From the NCBI GenBank assembly GCA_024349765.1, contig AP026073.1, positions 6,944,001-7,008,000 on the forward strand: 64,000 nt of DNA, given 5' to 3'. Under the pieces are notes generated by a model. The model was given only the letters and a program-made list of their open reading frames with translations. It did no database searches and was not told the DNA's origin. Position 1 is the first letter of the stretch. The number at the start of each line of letters is the position of its first letter. This stretch comes from Streptomyces nigrescens (GTDB lineage: Bacteria > Actinomycetota > Actinomycetes > Streptomycetales > Streptomycetaceae). Position numbers and translations under genes: made by a program. Shown here piece by piece: positions 1 through 9,128 of the stretch.

Positions 1-644
1 TCCAGGGTCAGTTCGAACTGCTTCTCCGCGGCGGCCAGTTCCATCCGGATGTGGCTGCGGCCGAAGCCCGGGGCATCGCGCGGGACGATGAACAGGCAGG
101 GCTTGAGGCGGCCGGTGCGCGCGTCCTCCGTGCGGCCGACGACGAGGGTGGCGTCGGCGATGTCCACGCCGGAGATGAACACCTTGCGGCCGTTGAGTAT
201 CCAGTCCCCGCCGTCCTTGCGGGCGGTGGTGGTGATCCGGTGCGAGTTGGAGCCCGCGTCGGGCTCGGTGATGCCGAACGCCATGGTGCGGGAGCCGTCG
301 GCCAGACCCGGCAGCCAGGCCCGCTTCTGCTCCTCGGTGCCGAAGCGGGCGATCACCGTGCCGCAGATCGCGGGCGAGACCACCATCATCAGGAGCGGGC
401 AGCCGGCTGCCCCCAACTCCTCCAGGACGATGGAGAGTTCACCGATGCCGCCGCCCCCGCCGCCGTACTCCTCCGGGAGGTTCACGCCGAGGTAGCCGAG
501 CTTGGCCGCCTCGGCCCACAGCTCCTCGGGGTGGCCGCCGGCGCCGACGACGCGGGTCAGGTACGCGCGGCCGTACCGCTTGCCGAGGGCCGCGACGGCG
601 GCGCGCAGGGCCTGGTGCTCTTCGGTTTCGAGGACGGTGCTCAT
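1..644 (-). CDS. acyl-CoA dehydrogenase, partial (C-terminus off the left edge)
   Basis: FAD-dependent alpha,beta-dehydrogenation of an acyl-CoA thioester. About 214 residues are visible, starting at an ATG at 644. The N-terminal helical domain is followed by a middle beta domain with the family stretch MAFGITEPDAGSNS, where flavin and substrate bind, and then NGRKVFISG. The catalytic-base domain lies outside the window. The ATG overlaps the stop of the biotin carboxylase gene (ATGA), so this is the last visible gene of a coupled operon with carboxylase and AtuA-like genes. That context suggests a branched-chain or terpenoid acyl-CoA substrate; the exact substrate is inference. Confidence 0.9.
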   Translation of the reverse strand, partial: MSTVLETEEHQALRAAVAALGKRYGRAYLTRVVGAGGHPEELWAEAAKLGYLGVNLPEEYGGGGGGIGELSIVLEELGAAGCPLLMMVVSPAICGTVIARFGTEEQKRAWLPGLADGSRTMAFGITEPDAGSNSHRITTTARKDGGDWILNGRKVFISGVDIADATLVVGRTEDARTGRLKPCLFIVPRDAPGFGRSHIRMELAAAEKQFELTL

Positions 645-2521
645 GCGGGCGTTCCCTCCTGTACGACGTCGGCGGTGTCCGCGACGTCCACGACGGCCAG
701 CAGCGCGCCGACCTCGACCTGACGGCCGACGGCGGCGTGCAGGGCGGTGAGCGTTCCGGCGGCGGGAGACGTGATGCGGTGCTCCATCTTCATGGCCTCC
801 AGCCAGATCAGGGGCTGTCCGGCGGTGACGGCGGCGCCCTCGGCGAGCCCTTCGGCGACGCGGACGACGGTGCCGGGCATGGGTGCGAGCAGGGAGCCGG
901 GGGCGCGCTGCTCGCTGGGGTCGGTGAACCGGGGCAGGGCGGTGAGGGCGACGTCGTTGACGTACACCCGGTCGCCGTACGCGGCGACGCGGAACGTCCG
1001 TCGCACCCCGCCCACTTCGAGCACGACGCGGGAAGGTGAGGCGTGCACGACACGGACGCCGTCGGCTTCGAGCCCGTCGCGGGTGTGCCGGTAGCGGACC
1101 TCGTGCTCGATGCCGTACGGCTCGGAGCGGTAGCGCTTGGACCGGGGCTGCGAGGGGACGTTGCGGAATCCGCCGAAGCGGTGTCCCCGCGCGCCGGCCA
1201 GTGCGGCGGCGAGCGGCGCGTACGGGTCCTCGTCGGGGGCGGTCAGCTCGGCGAGGTGCCGGTCGTAGAAGCCGGTGTCCATGCGCCCGCCGGTGAACTC
1301 GGGGTGCCGCAGGGACCGTACGAGCAGGTCGCGGTTGGTGACCGGGCCGTGCACCGCGGCCCGTTCCAGCGCTCCGGCGAGCGCGCGGACGGCGGCGGCG
1401 CGGGTGGGCGCGTGCGCGACGACCTTGGCGAGCATGGCGTCGTAGTGCACGCCGATGGTGTCGCCGTCGGTGTATCCGGTGTCGAGTCGGACGGAGTCCG
1501 GGACGGCGAGCCGGTGCACGGTGCCGGTCTGCGGGGCGAAGGAGGCGGCCGGGTCCTCGGCGTACAGGCGGGCCTCGACGGCGTGTCCGCGCGGCGCCGG
1601 CGGCGAGGCGGTAAGGGCCTCGCCCTCGGCGATCCGCAGCTGCCACGCGACGAGGTCGAGCCCGAACACGGCTTCCGTCACGGGGTGCTCGACCTGGAGG
1701 CGGGTGTTCATCTCCAGGAAGTGGGCGGTGCCGTCCGCGACGAGGAACTCGACGGTACCTGCGCCGACGTACGACACCGCGCGCACCGCCCGCTCCGCCA
1801 ACTCGTGGAGCTGCGCGGTGAGTTCGTCGGTGAGTCCCGGCGCCGGCGCCTCCTCGATCACCTTCTGGTGGCGGCGCTGCAGCGAGCAGTCGCGCGTGCC
1901 GAGCACCCACACGGTGCCGTGCGTGTCGGCGAGCACCTGCACCTCGACGTGCCGCCCGCCCTCGACGTACGGCTCGACGAACACCTCACCGTCGCCGAAG
2001 GCGGACCGCGCCTCGGCCCGCGCCGCCGCCAACTCGCCTTCCAGATCCGCCAGTTCACGGACGATCCGCATGCCACGCCCGCCCCCGCCCGCGGCGGCCT
2101 TCACCAGCACGGGCAGATCGTCCGGCCCGACCTCCGTCAGCGGCGCGATGCCCATCAGCTCCTTGGCGCGCGTCTTGGACGCCATCGCCTCGATCGCCTC
2201 CGGCGGTGGACCGACCCAGACCAGTCCCGCGTCCATGACGGCGCGCGCGAAGCCGGGGTTCTCGGACAGGAACCCGTACCCCGGGTGCACGGCGTCGGCG
2301 CCCGCGTCCAGCGCGGCCTTCACCACGAGGTCGGCCCGCAGGTACGTCTCGGCGGGGGTGGCCCCCGGCAGCCGCACGGCGAGGTCCGCCTCCCGTACGT
2401 GCAGGGCGTCCGCGTCCGGGTCCGAGTGCACGGCGACCGTGCGGATGCCCAGGTCACGGCAGGTGCGGAAGACACGGCAGGCGATCTCGCCGCGGTTGGC
2501 GACGAGCACACTGGAGATCAT
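641..2521 (-). CDS. acyl-CoA carboxylase biotin carboxylase / biotin carrier subunit
   Basis: ATP-dependent carboxylation of biotin for an acetyl/propionyl/methylcrotonyl-CoA-type carboxylase; 626 residues. The N-terminal biotin carboxylase domain opens with LVANRGEIACR. The ATP-grasp Gly-rich loop GGGGRGM is near residues 145-151, followed by the HPVTE region of the active site. The C-terminal carrier domain has EAMKMEH, with the biotinylated lysine near residue 578. The stop overlaps the acyl-CoA dehydrogenase ATG, and the start lies 8 bp after the carboxyltransferase stop. Oddity: the segment linking KELM to the ATP-grasp B domain is several residues shorter than usual and the common AGVPV-type motif is missing. 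Homologous to methylcrotonyl-CoA carboxylase alpha chains; substrate not provable here. Confidence 0.93.
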   Translation of the reverse strand: MISSVLVANRGEIACRVFRTCRDLGIRTVAVHSDPDADALHVREADLAVRLPGATPAETYLRADLVVKAALDAGADAVHPGYGFLSENPGFARAVMDAGLVWVGPPPEAIEAMASKTRAKELMGIAPLTEVGPDDLPVLVKAAAGGGGRGMRIVRELADLEGELAAARAEARSAFGDGEVFVEPYVEGGRHVEVQVLADTHGTVWVLGTRDCSLQRRHQKVIEEAPAPGLTDELTAQLHELAERAVRAVSYVGAGTVEFLVADGTAHFLEMNTRLQVEHPVTEAVFGLDLVAWQLRIAEGEALTASPPAPRGHAVEARLYAEDPAASFAPQTGTVHRLAVPDSVRLDTGYTDGDTIGVHYDAMLAKVVAHAPTRAAAVRALAGALERAAVHGPVTNRDLLVRSLRHPEFTGGRMDTGFYDRHLAELTAPDEDPYAPLAAALAGARGHRFGGFRNVPSQPRSKRYRSEPYGIEHEVRYRHTRDGLEADGVRVVHASPSRVVLEVGGVRRTFRVAAYGDRVYVNDVALTALPRFTDPSEQRAPGSLLAPMPGTVVRVAEGLAEGAAVTAGQPLIWLEAMKMEHRITSPAAGTLTALHAAVGRQVEVGALLAVVDVADTADVVQEGTPA

Positions 2522-2529
2522 CTCTCCCC

Positions 2530-4137
2530 CTACATCCGGAAGACGCCGAAGCCGCCGCGGGCGCCCTCGTACGGTGCGGTGTGGATCGCGGACAGGCAGA
2601 TGCCGAGCACGGTGCGGGTGTCGCGCGGATCGATGACGCCGTCGTCGTAGAGCCGCCCGGACAGGAACATCGGCAGCGACTCGGCCTCGATCTGCTGCTC
2701 GACCATGGCGCGCAGCGCGGCGTCGGCCTCCTCGTCGTACGCCTGCCCCCGCGCGGCGGCGGACTGCCGCGCGACGATCGAGAGGACGCCGGCGAGCTGC
2801 TGGGGGCCCATGACGGCGGACTTGGCGCTGGGCCAGGCGAACAGGAAGCGGGGGTCGAAGGCGCGGCCGCACATGCCGTAGTGCCCCGCTCCGTACGAGG
2901 CCCCCATCAGCACGGACAGATGCGGCACCCGCGAGTTGGAGACCGCGTTGATCATCATCGCGCCGTGCTTGATGATGCCGCCCTGCTCGTACTCCTTGCC
3001 GACCATGTAGCCGGTGGTGTTGTGCAGGAAGAGCAGCGGGATGTCGCGCTGGTTCGCCAACTGGATGAACTGGGCCGCCTTCTGGGACTCCTCGCTGAAG
3101 AGGACCCCCTGGGCGTTGGCGAGGATGCCGACGGGGTAGCCGTGCAGCGCCGCCCACCCGGTGACCAGACTGCTCCCGTACAGCGGCTTGAACTCGTCGA
3201 AGTCGGAGCCGTCGACGATGCGGGCGATGACCTCGCGCGGGTCGAAGGGCACCTTCAGGTCGTCGGACACGATGCCGAGCAGCTCGTCCGGGTCGTACCT
3301 GGGTGGCTCGGCGGGCTGCGGATCGCCGTACGCCTTGCGGTGGTTGAGGCGCGCGACGACCCGCCGGGCCTGCCGGATGGCGTCCTCCTCGTCGACGGCG
3401 AAGTGGTCGGCGAGCCCGGACGTACGGGCGTGCATCCCGGCGCCGCCGAGGGACTCGTCGTCGCTCTCCTCACCGGTGGCCATCTTCACCAGCGGCGGCC
3501 CGCCCAGGAAGACCTTGGCCTTCTCCTTCACCATGATCACGTGGTCGGACATGCCGGGGATGTACGCGCCGCCGGCCGTGGAGTTGCCGAAGACGACGGC
3601 GACGGTGGGGATCCCGGCGGCGGAGAGCCGGGTGAGGTCGCGGAAGATGCCGCCGCCCGGGATGAAGATCTCCTTCTGGGACGGCAGGTCGGCACCGCCG
3701 GACTCGACGAGCGAGATACAGGGCAGCCGGTTGGCGGACGCGATCTCGTTCGCCCGCAGGGCCTTCTTCAGCGACCACGGGTTGCTGGCGCCGCCGCGCA
3801 CGGTCGGGTCGTTGGCGGTGATCAGGCACTCGACGCCCTCGACGACGCCGATGCCGGTGACGAGCGAGGCGCCCACGGTGTACGCGGGGGAGTCGCTGCC
3901 CCAGGCGGCGAGCGGCGACAGCTCCAGGAACGGGGTGTCGGGGTCGAGCAGCAGCTCGATGCGTTCGCGGGCGAGCAGTTTGCCGCGCTTGCGGTGCCGC
4001 GCGACGTACTTCTCGCCGCCGCCCGCGAGCGCCTTGGCGTGTTCCGCCTCGACCTCGGCCAGCTTGGCGAGCATCGCCGCCCGCCGCTCGGCGTAGCCGG
4101 GGCCGGCGGTGTCGAGCGCGGTTCCCAGTACGGTCAC
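2530..4137 (-). CDS. acyl-CoA carboxylase carboxyltransferase (MCC beta-like)
   Basis: Transfers the carboxyl group from carboxybiotin to an acyl-CoA; 535 residues, the normal length for methylcrotonyl-CoA carboxylase beta. Crotonase-like N and C halves are visible. The segment FLHNTTGYMVG followed by KEYEQGGIIKHGA is characteristic of MCC/geranyl-CoA carboxylase-type beta chains rather than AccD or PccB. The start is a GTG at 4137 that overlaps the TGA of the upstream AtuA-like gene (GTGA), giving translational coupling. With the adjacent biotin carboxylase it should form an alpha6beta6-type enzyme. Leucine degradation (3-methylcrotonyl-CoA) or acyclic terpene breakdown are both plausible; the neighbouring DUF1446 gene favours a terpenoid-like or unusual branched substrate (inference). 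Confidence 0.92.
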   Translation of the reverse strand: MTVLGTALDTAGPGYAERRAAMLAKLAEVEAEHAKALAGGGEKYVARHRKRGKLLARERIELLLDPDTPFLELSPLAAWGSDSPAYTVGASLVTGIGVVEGVECLITANDPTVRGGASNPWSLKKALRANEIASANRLPCISLVESGGADLPSQKEIFIPGGGIFRDLTRLSAAGIPTVAVVFGNSTAGGAYIPGMSDHVIMVKEKAKVFLGGPPLVKMATGEESDDESLGGAGMHARTSGLADHFAVDEEDAIRQARRVVARLNHRKAYGDPQPAEPPRYDPDELLGIVSDDLKVPFDPREVIARIVDGSDFDEFKPLYGSSLVTGWAALHGYPVGILANAQGVLFSEESQKAAQFIQLANQRDIPLLFLHNTTGYMVGKEYEQGGIIKHGAMMINAVSNSRVPHLSVLMGASYGAGHYGMCGRAFDPRFLFAWPSAKSAVMGPQQLAGVLSIVARQSAAARGQAYDEEADAALRAMVEQQIEAESLPMFLSGRLYDDGVIDPRDTRTVLGICLSAIHTAPYEGARGGFGVFRM

Positions 4138-5831
4138 AACAGCTCCTCGGGTATGTCCAGGTGCCGGGCGCGCAGCCACTCCCCCAGGGCCTTGGCCTGC
4201 GGGTCGAACCGGGCCTGCGCCGCGGCGCCCTCGCCGAGCAGCCCGTCGACGGTGAAGTTGAGGGCCCGCAGCCCCGGCAGGACATGGCGGGCGACGGGCA
4301 GTTCGGCCGTCTCGGGCAGGAGGTGGCGGAAGCGGTCGACGGTGAGGGTGTGCGCGAGCCAGCGCCAGGCGGCGTCGGTACGGGCCCAGACGCCGACGTT
4401 CGCCGCACCGCCCTTGTCGCCGCTGCGGGCCCCGGCGACCAGGCCGAGCGGCGCCCGCCGGGTGACGGTGACCGGCAGCGGCGCGGGCAGCGGCGGTTCC
4501 GGCACCGGGACCAGCGCGGCCGACTCGGTGACCGGCGGGATCGCCACCCGCTCCCCGTCCGGCAGGACGGCCACCTGCCGCACCTCCGCCCGGGGAACCG
4601 CCGCCGCCTCGAACACCCCGTAGGGGGCGCCCTTGCCGGGCGGCGCGGTCAGCTGGAAACCGGGGTAACTGGCCAGCGCCAGCTCGACCGCGGCGCCGCT
4701 GACCACCCGCCCGACCGCCTCCTGGTCGGCGTCCCGCACCACCAGCCGCAGCAGCGCGCCGGCCTCCTCCTGGACGTCGGCGTCGGCCCGGTCCGTACGG
4801 GCCAGCGTCCAGCGCACCTCGGCCGGCCGCCGGCCCGCCGCGTCGAAGGCCGCGGCCATCTGCGTCCGCACCAGCTCCGCCTTGGCCTCGATGTCCAGCC
4901 CGGTCAGCACGAAGGTGACCTCGTTGCGCCAGCCGCCGAGCCGGGTCAGCCCCACCTTGAGGTCCGGCGGCGGCGCCTCCCCGCGCACCCCGTCGATCCG
5001 CACCCGGTCCGGGCCGACCTGGGTGAGCCGCACGGTGTCCAGCCGGGTGGTGACGTCCGGCCCCGGGTAGCGCGCACCGGCCGTCTCGTACAGCAGCTGG
5101 GCGGTGACCGTCCCGGTGTCCACCACCCCGCCGGTCCCCGGATGCTTGGTGATCACCGCGGAGCCGTCCGCGGCGATCTCCGCGAGCGGGAAACCGGGCC
5201 GTCGCACGTCATGCCCCGCGAAGAACGAGTAGTTGCCGCCGGTCGCCTGCGCCCCGCACTCCAGTACGTGCCCGGCCGCCACCGCCCCCGCCAGCCGGTC
5301 CAGGTCCGTCGACGCCCAGCCGAAGTGCGCGGCGGCGGCCCCGCTGACCAGCGCGGCGTCCGCGACCCGCCCGGTGACCACCACCTCGGCCCCGGCCCGC
5401 AGACAGGCCGCGATCCCCTCACCGCCGAGGTAGGCGTTGGCGGTGAGCACCCCGTCGCCCCAGCCTCGCCCCAGCAGATCGTCGCCCTCCACATGCGCCA
5501 CCCGCACCGGCACCCCGACCTTCGCCGCCAACTCCCGTACGGCGTCCGCGAGTCCGGCCGGATGGAGCCCACCGGCGTTGGTGACGATCCGCACGCCCCG
5601 CTCGACGGCGAGCCCGAGGGACGCCTCCAGCTGCCGCAGGAAGGTCCGGGCGTAGCCGCGCGAGGGATCCTTCTGCCGGTCCCGGCCGAGGATCAGCATG
5701 GTGAGCTCGGCGAGGTAGTCGCCGGTCAGGACGTCCAGCGGCCCGCCGGTCAGCATCTCCTCGAACGCGCTGAACCGGTCGCCGTAGAAGCCGGAGGCGT
5801 TGCCTATCCGCAGCGGCCCGCCCCCGCTCAC
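4134..5831 (-). CDS. AtuA-family protein (DUF1446), acyclic terpene utilisation-like
   Basis: Protein of 565 residues beginning [20 protein letters not shown], a typical AtuA/DUF1446 opening, followed by [13 protein letters not shown] and TNAGGLHP, both hallmarks of the family. AtuA is required for citronellol/geraniol degradation in Pseudomonas, but its reaction is not established. The start at GTG 5831 overlaps the TGA of the TIGR03084 gene, and the stop overlaps the GTG of the carboxyltransferase. The C-terminal ~110 residues (around [17 protein letters not shown]) resemble the extra domain seen in long AtuA homologues. The open frame continues further upstream but only as antisense-like sequence, so the coupled GTG is preferred. 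Confidence 0.88.
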   Translation of the reverse strand: MSGGGPLRIGNASGFYGDRFSAFEEMLTGGPLDVLTGDYLAELTMLILGRDRQKDPSRGYARTFLRQLEASLGLAVERGVRIVTNAGGLHPAGLADAVRELAAKVGVPVRVAHVEGDDLLGRGWGDGVLTANAYLGGEGIAACLRAGAEVVVTGRVADAALVSGAAAAHFGWASTDLDRLAGAVAAGHVLECGAQATGGNYSFFAGHDVRRPGFPLAEIAADGSAVITKHPGTGGVVDTGTVTAQLLYETAGARYPGPDVTTRLDTVRLTQVGPDRVRIDGVRGEAPPPDLKVGLTRLGGWRNEVTFVLTGLDIEAKAELVRTQMAAAFDAAGRRPAEVRWTLARTDRADADVQEEAGALLRLVVRDADQEAVGRVVSGAAVELALASYPGFQLTAPPGKGAPYGVFEAAAVPRAEVRQVAVLPDGERVAIPPVTESAALVPVPEPPLPAPLPVTVTRRAPLGLVAGARSGDKGGAANVGVWARTDAAWRWLAHTLTVDRFRHLLPETAELPVARHVLPGLRALNFTVDGLLGEGAAAQARFDPQAKALGEWLRARHLDIPEELL

Positions 5832-6649
5832 GCGGTGGCTCCCCCGGCCCGGGGCGCGCGCCCCTTCCCCGGCGGGCCGGCGAACGCCTGCGCGATCCCC
5901 AGCCAGCGCTCCGCCTCCGCCCCCTCGGCACGCACCGACGGCAGGTCGTCGCGGTGCGCCCGCTGGGTCACCAGCAGGCAGAACTCCAGCGCGTCCGCGG
6001 TCACCCGCTGCCCGGCCCCGGCCGGCCCGTACGCCCAGACCGCCCCGCCCGGCGCCCGCAGCTCGACCCGGAACTCCTCGGCGGGCGGCGTGAGTTGACG
6101 GGCGGCGTAGGAGAAGTCCCGGGCGCGTACGCCGATCCGGGCGACATGCCGCAGCCGCACGGTGGGCAGCCGGGTGACGCCCAGCGCATCGGCGACGTCC
6201 TGCCCGTGCGCCCAGGTCTCCATCAGCCGTCCGGTCGCCATCGACGGGGCGCTCATCGGCGGCCCGAACCACGGCAGCTTCTCCCCCGCCGGCCGCTCGG
6301 CCAGCACCCGGAGCAGCTGCTCACGGCCGGCCCGCCAGTCCGCGAGCAGCTCCGCCGGCGGCACCGCGGCACCCGCCTCGGCGGCCTCGTCGACGAAGGT
6401 CAGCGGCGAGGCGAGCGCCTCCCGCGCGGCCCGCACGAAACCCTCCGGGTCGGTCGCCGACCGCAGCGCCTGCCGGTCCGTCCAGGCCAGATGCGCGATC
6501 TGATGCGCGACCGTCCACCCCTCGGCGGGCGTCGCCTCCGCCCACCGCCCGGCCGGCAACCCGGCCACCAGCGCGTCCAGCTCCTCGCTCTCGGCCTTGA
6601 GGTCCGCCAGAAGATCCGCCAAGACGGCACCGGGGTCACGATCGGACAC
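5828..6649 (-). CDS. TIGR03084-family metal-binding protein (DinB / mycothiol maleylpyruvate isomerase-like fold)
   Basis: Protein of 273 residues with GTG start at 6649 behind an AGGGAG ribosome site. The N-terminal segment [15 protein letters not shown] carries the histidine expected for a DinB/MDMPI-type metal site, and [15 protein letters not shown] supplies a second histidine region; both are seen in TIGR03084 proteins. First gene of the operon with AtuA, carboxylase and acyl-CoA dehydrogenase genes, and translationally coupled to AtuA. Such proteins often sit in actinobacterial acyl-CoA clusters. A mycothiol-dependent step is possible but the reaction is unknown. Confidence 0.85.
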   Translation of the reverse strand: MSDRDPGAVLADLLADLKAESEELDALVAGLPAGRWAEATPAEGWTVAHQIAHLAWTDRQALRSATDPEGFVRAAREALASPLTFVDEAAEAGAAVPPAELLADWRAGREQLLRVLAERPAGEKLPWFGPPMSAPSMATGRLMETWAHGQDVADALGVTRLPTVRLRHVARIGVRARDFSYAARQLTPPAEEFRVELRAPGGAVWAYGPAGAGQRVTADALEFCLLVTQRAHRDDLPSVRAEGAEAERWLGIAQAFAGPPGKGRAPRAGGATA

Positions 6650-6674
6650 GGGGCACTCCCTTCGTCGGCCCCAA

Positions 6675-6789
6675 CTGGCATGCCAGCGAGGCGTGTTGGC
6701 TCAGGCGACGGCGACTGGACGACTGCGCGGTCCGAGGGTGTCAGCGCGGGGAGAAACAATCAAGCATGCGTGAATGATTTTTGGCCGCG
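6675..6789 (-). promoter_or_regulatory. candidate promoter/operator region of the acyl-CoA operon
   Basis: The gap between the EamA gene and the operon start is locally AT-rich. It contains an interrupted inverted repeat AATCA-N12-TGATT (6768-6789) centred on a near-palindromic CAAGCATGCGTG, plus a perfect 12-bp palindrome CTGGCATGCCAG (6675-6686) just upstream of the first ribosome site. TetR-type regulators of acyl-CoA operons bind sites of this general form. No regulator is encoded next to it, so the assignment is inference. Confidence 0.35.
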
Positions 6790-6841
6790 CGGGCGGGAGC
6801 AGGGCGGGGCGGTGCCCACGGTCCGCACCCCGGACCGACAA

Positions 6842-6867
6842 GCCGGCCGGCCGATGAGCCGGCCGGC
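6842..6867 (-). terminator. hairpin terminator downstream of the EamA gene
   Basis: Perfect 10-bp inverted repeat GCCGGCCGGC around a 6-nt loop, about 20 bp after the stop codon of the exporter gene. There is no U-tract, as is usual for streptomycete terminators. Confidence 0.5.
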
Positions 6868-6885
6868 CGGCGTTCCGGCCGCCCG

Positions 6886-7944
6886 CTACCGCCCCGCGGA
6901 CCGCACCGCCCCCACACTCGCGAGGACCACCAGCCCGATCGCGACGATCTCCGGCCACCCCAGCGCCTGGCCCAGCACCAGGAACCCGGCGGTGGCCGCG
7001 GCGGCCGGTTCCAGGCTCATCATGACCGCGAAACCCGAGGCCGGAAGCGTGCGCAGGGCGAGCAGCTCCAGCGTGTACGGCAGCACCGACGACATCAGCG
7101 CCACCGCGGCCCCCAGCCCCAGCGTGACCGGGTCGATCAGTGCGGCACCCGCGCTGACGACACCGAGCGGCAGACTGAGCAGCGCCGCCACGGTCATCGC
7201 CAGCGCCAGCCCGTCCGCCTGCGGGAAACGCCGTCCCGTACGGGCGGAGAGCAGGATGTACGCGGCCCAGAGCCCGCCGGCGGCCAGCGCGCACCCCGCG
7301 CCGACCAGGTTCAGCCCGTCGAACCCCGCACGCCCCAGCAGCGCCACCCCGCCGAACGCCAGCGCCGCCCACAACAGACTGAGCAGCCGCCGCGAGGTGG
7401 CCACCGAGAGGATCAGCGGCCCGAGGAACTCCAGCGTGACCGCCGCCCCCAGCGGAATCCGGTCGATCGCCTGATAGAAGAGCGAGTTCATCCCCGCCAG
7501 AGCCACCCCGAAGGCGAGCACCGTCCCCCAGTCACCCCGCGAGTAGCCCCGCACCCTGGGACGGCAGGCGATCAGCAGCACCAACGAGGCGACGACCAGC
7601 CGCAGCGTGACGACCCCGAGCGCCCCGGCCCGCGGGAAGAGCAGCACCGCCACCGACGACCCGAACTGCAGCGACACGATGCCGCCGATCACCAGCGCCA
7701 CCGACCCGATCCGCCCGCGCGCCCCGGCGGCACCGGCACCCGCGGCCCCGGCCTCCGCCGTCAGCACCTCGGGCGAGGCCGGCACGGGCCGCGGAACCGC
7801 AGCCTCCCCGGAGCCCATCGCGGAAGCACCCATCACGGACGTGACGGGTGTGACGGATGTGCCCTCACCGGGCGCGGCAGTAGTCGAGTGGTCGTACGGG
7901 GTGGCGGATACACGTCCCTCAGGACCGTCGGCAAAAGCATGCAC
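6886..7944 (-). CDS. EamA/RhtA-type drug-metabolite transporter
   Basis: Inner-membrane protein of up to 352 residues with about ten hydrophobic helices in two EamA repeats, e.g. GSVALVIGGIVSLQFGSSVAV and the SVLPYTLELLALRTLP segment typical of RhtA threonine/homoserine exporters. The first ~75 residues are Ala/Pro/Gly-rich and not membrane-like. The GTG at 7944 is the first start in frame, and an internal start nearer the first helix is possible. It is divergent from a LysR regulator, the classic exporter-regulator arrangement. Probable role: efflux of an amino acid or other small metabolite; the substrate cannot be read from sequence. Confidence 0.85.
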   Translation of the reverse strand: MHAFADGPEGRVSATPYDHSTTAAPGEGTSVTPVTSVMGASAMGSGEAAVPRPVPASPEVLTAEAGAAGAGAAGARGRIGSVALVIGGIVSLQFGSSVAVLLFPRAGALGVVTLRLVVASLVLLIACRPRVRGYSRGDWGTVLAFGVALAGMNSLFYQAIDRIPLGAAVTLEFLGPLILSVATSRRLLSLLWAALAFGGVALLGRAGFDGLNLVGAGCALAAGGLWAAYILLSARTGRRFPQADGLALAMTVAALLSLPLGVVSAGAALIDPVTLGLGAAVALMSSVLPYTLELLALRTLPASGFAVMMSLEPAAAATAGFLVLGQALGWPEIVAIGLVVLASVGAVRSAGR

Positions 7945-8013
7945 ATCCCCACGCTAAGGCCCGCCCATCCGGTCCGTGAAATGCTCTTCTTCCTCTTGTT
8001 ATGCTCCGCGCGC

Positions 8014-8892
8014 ATGAGCATCGAGCTGCGTCACTTCCGCTGCTTTCTCGCCATCGCGGACACCCTGAGCATCACCCGCGCCGCCGAGCGCCTGCACCTC
8101 ACCCAGCCGGCCGTCTCCCGCACACTCCGCCAGCTCGAACAGGAACTGGGCCTCCTGCTCGTCGACCGCTCCACCCACCACCTCGCCCTCACCCCCGACG
8201 GCGCCTCCTTCCGCGACCAGGCGGCCATCGCCGTCACCGCCTTCGACCGCGCCCTGCGCCTCGGCCGGCACACCGCCTGGCCCCTCCGCCTGGGCCACGC
8301 CTGGTCCGCCGCCGGTACGGGCACCACCGCCCTGCTCCGCCGCTGGCGCCAGGTCCACCCCGACACCCCCCTCGAACTCCTCCGCATCGACGACCGCACG
8401 GCCGGCCTCACCCGCGGCGACGTGGACGCGGCCCTGCTCCGCGGCGAGGTCCACACCCCCGGCCTGCTCACCGCCCAGCTGACCACCGAACCCCGCGTCG
8501 CCGGCCTCCCCGCCGACGACCCGCTGGCCCGGCGCCCCGCCCTCTCCCTCGCCGACCTCGCCACCCGCACCATCGCCCTCAACACCGTCTCCGGCACCAC
8601 CACCCTCGACCTGTGGCCCGCCGCGGCCCGCCCCACCTCCACCCTCCCCATCGCCAACCAGGACGACTGGTTCGCCGCCGTCACCGCCGGCCGCGCCGTG
8701 GGCGTCACCACCACCGCCACCGCCGACATGTACCCCCACCCCGCCATCGCCTACGTCCCCCTCCCCGACGCCCCACCCGTCCCCGTCCTCCTCGCCTGGC
8801 GCGACGCCCCCGGCCACCCCCGCATCCCGGACCTCATCCAGCTCGCGCGGGAGGTGATGGGGAAGCCTGACGAGGGAGGCACGGGGGCGTGA
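8014..8892 (+). CDS. LysR-family transcriptional regulator
   Basis: Protein of 292 residues beginning MSIELRHFRCFLAIADT. The winged HTH spans residues ~1-60 (SITRAAERLHLTQPAVSRTL, the canonical LysR recognition region), followed by a periplasmic-binding-protein-like effector domain. Divergently oriented to the EamA exporter with a 69-bp gap, so it most likely controls that gene and itself. No clear Shine-Dalgarno precedes the ATG at 8014; a TTATGCT-like -10 lies shortly upstream, so a leaderless or very short leader is possible. The effector is unknown. Confidence 0.9.
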   Translation: MSIELRHFRCFLAIADTLSITRAAERLHLTQPAVSRTLRQLEQELGLLLVDRSTHHLALTPDGASFRDQAAIAVTAFDRALRLGRHTAWPLRLGHAWSAAGTGTTALLRRWRQVHPDTPLELLRIDDRTAGLTRGDVDAALLRGEVHTPGLLTAQLTTEPRVAGLPADDPLARRPALSLADLATRTIALNTVSGTTTLDLWPAAARPTSTLPIANQDDWFAAVTAGRAVGVTTTATADMYPHPAIAYVPLPDAPPVPVLLAWRDAPGHPRIPDLIQLAREVMGKPDEGGTGA

Positions 8893-8909
8893 GACGGGAC
8901 CGGGGAGAC

Positions 8910-9128
8910 TCAGGCCCGGAACTCGCCCCGCTTGACGGCCGCGACGAACGCCGACCAGCCGTCCGTAGGAAAGAGCAGCGCCGGACCCTGCGGGGCCTTG
9001 CTGTCGCGTACGGGGACGAGACCGGGGTGGCCGTCGGCGACCTCGATGCACGCGGCTCCCTCGCCGTTGCTGTAGCTGGACTTACGCCAGCCGGCTATGC
9101 CAGATGCGTCAGGAATCTTCTTCTTCAT
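8910..9128 (-). CDS. DUF397-family small protein
   Basis: A 72-residue protein with the DUF397 core AGWRKSSYSNGEGAACIEVA, then VPVRDSKAPQGPALLFPTDGWSAFV. The ATG at 9128 lies inside the end of the upstream XRE regulator gene (20-bp overlap), so the pair is translationally coupled. DUF397 proteins nearly always follow an XRE-DUF5753 gene in streptomycetes (WhiJ/AbaA-type loci) and behave as partners of that regulator; the biochemical role is unsettled. Confidence 0.9.
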   Translation of the reverse strand: MKKKIPDASGIAGWRKSSYSNGEGAACIEVADGHPGLVPVRDSKAPQGPALLFPTDGWSAFVAAVKRGEFRA

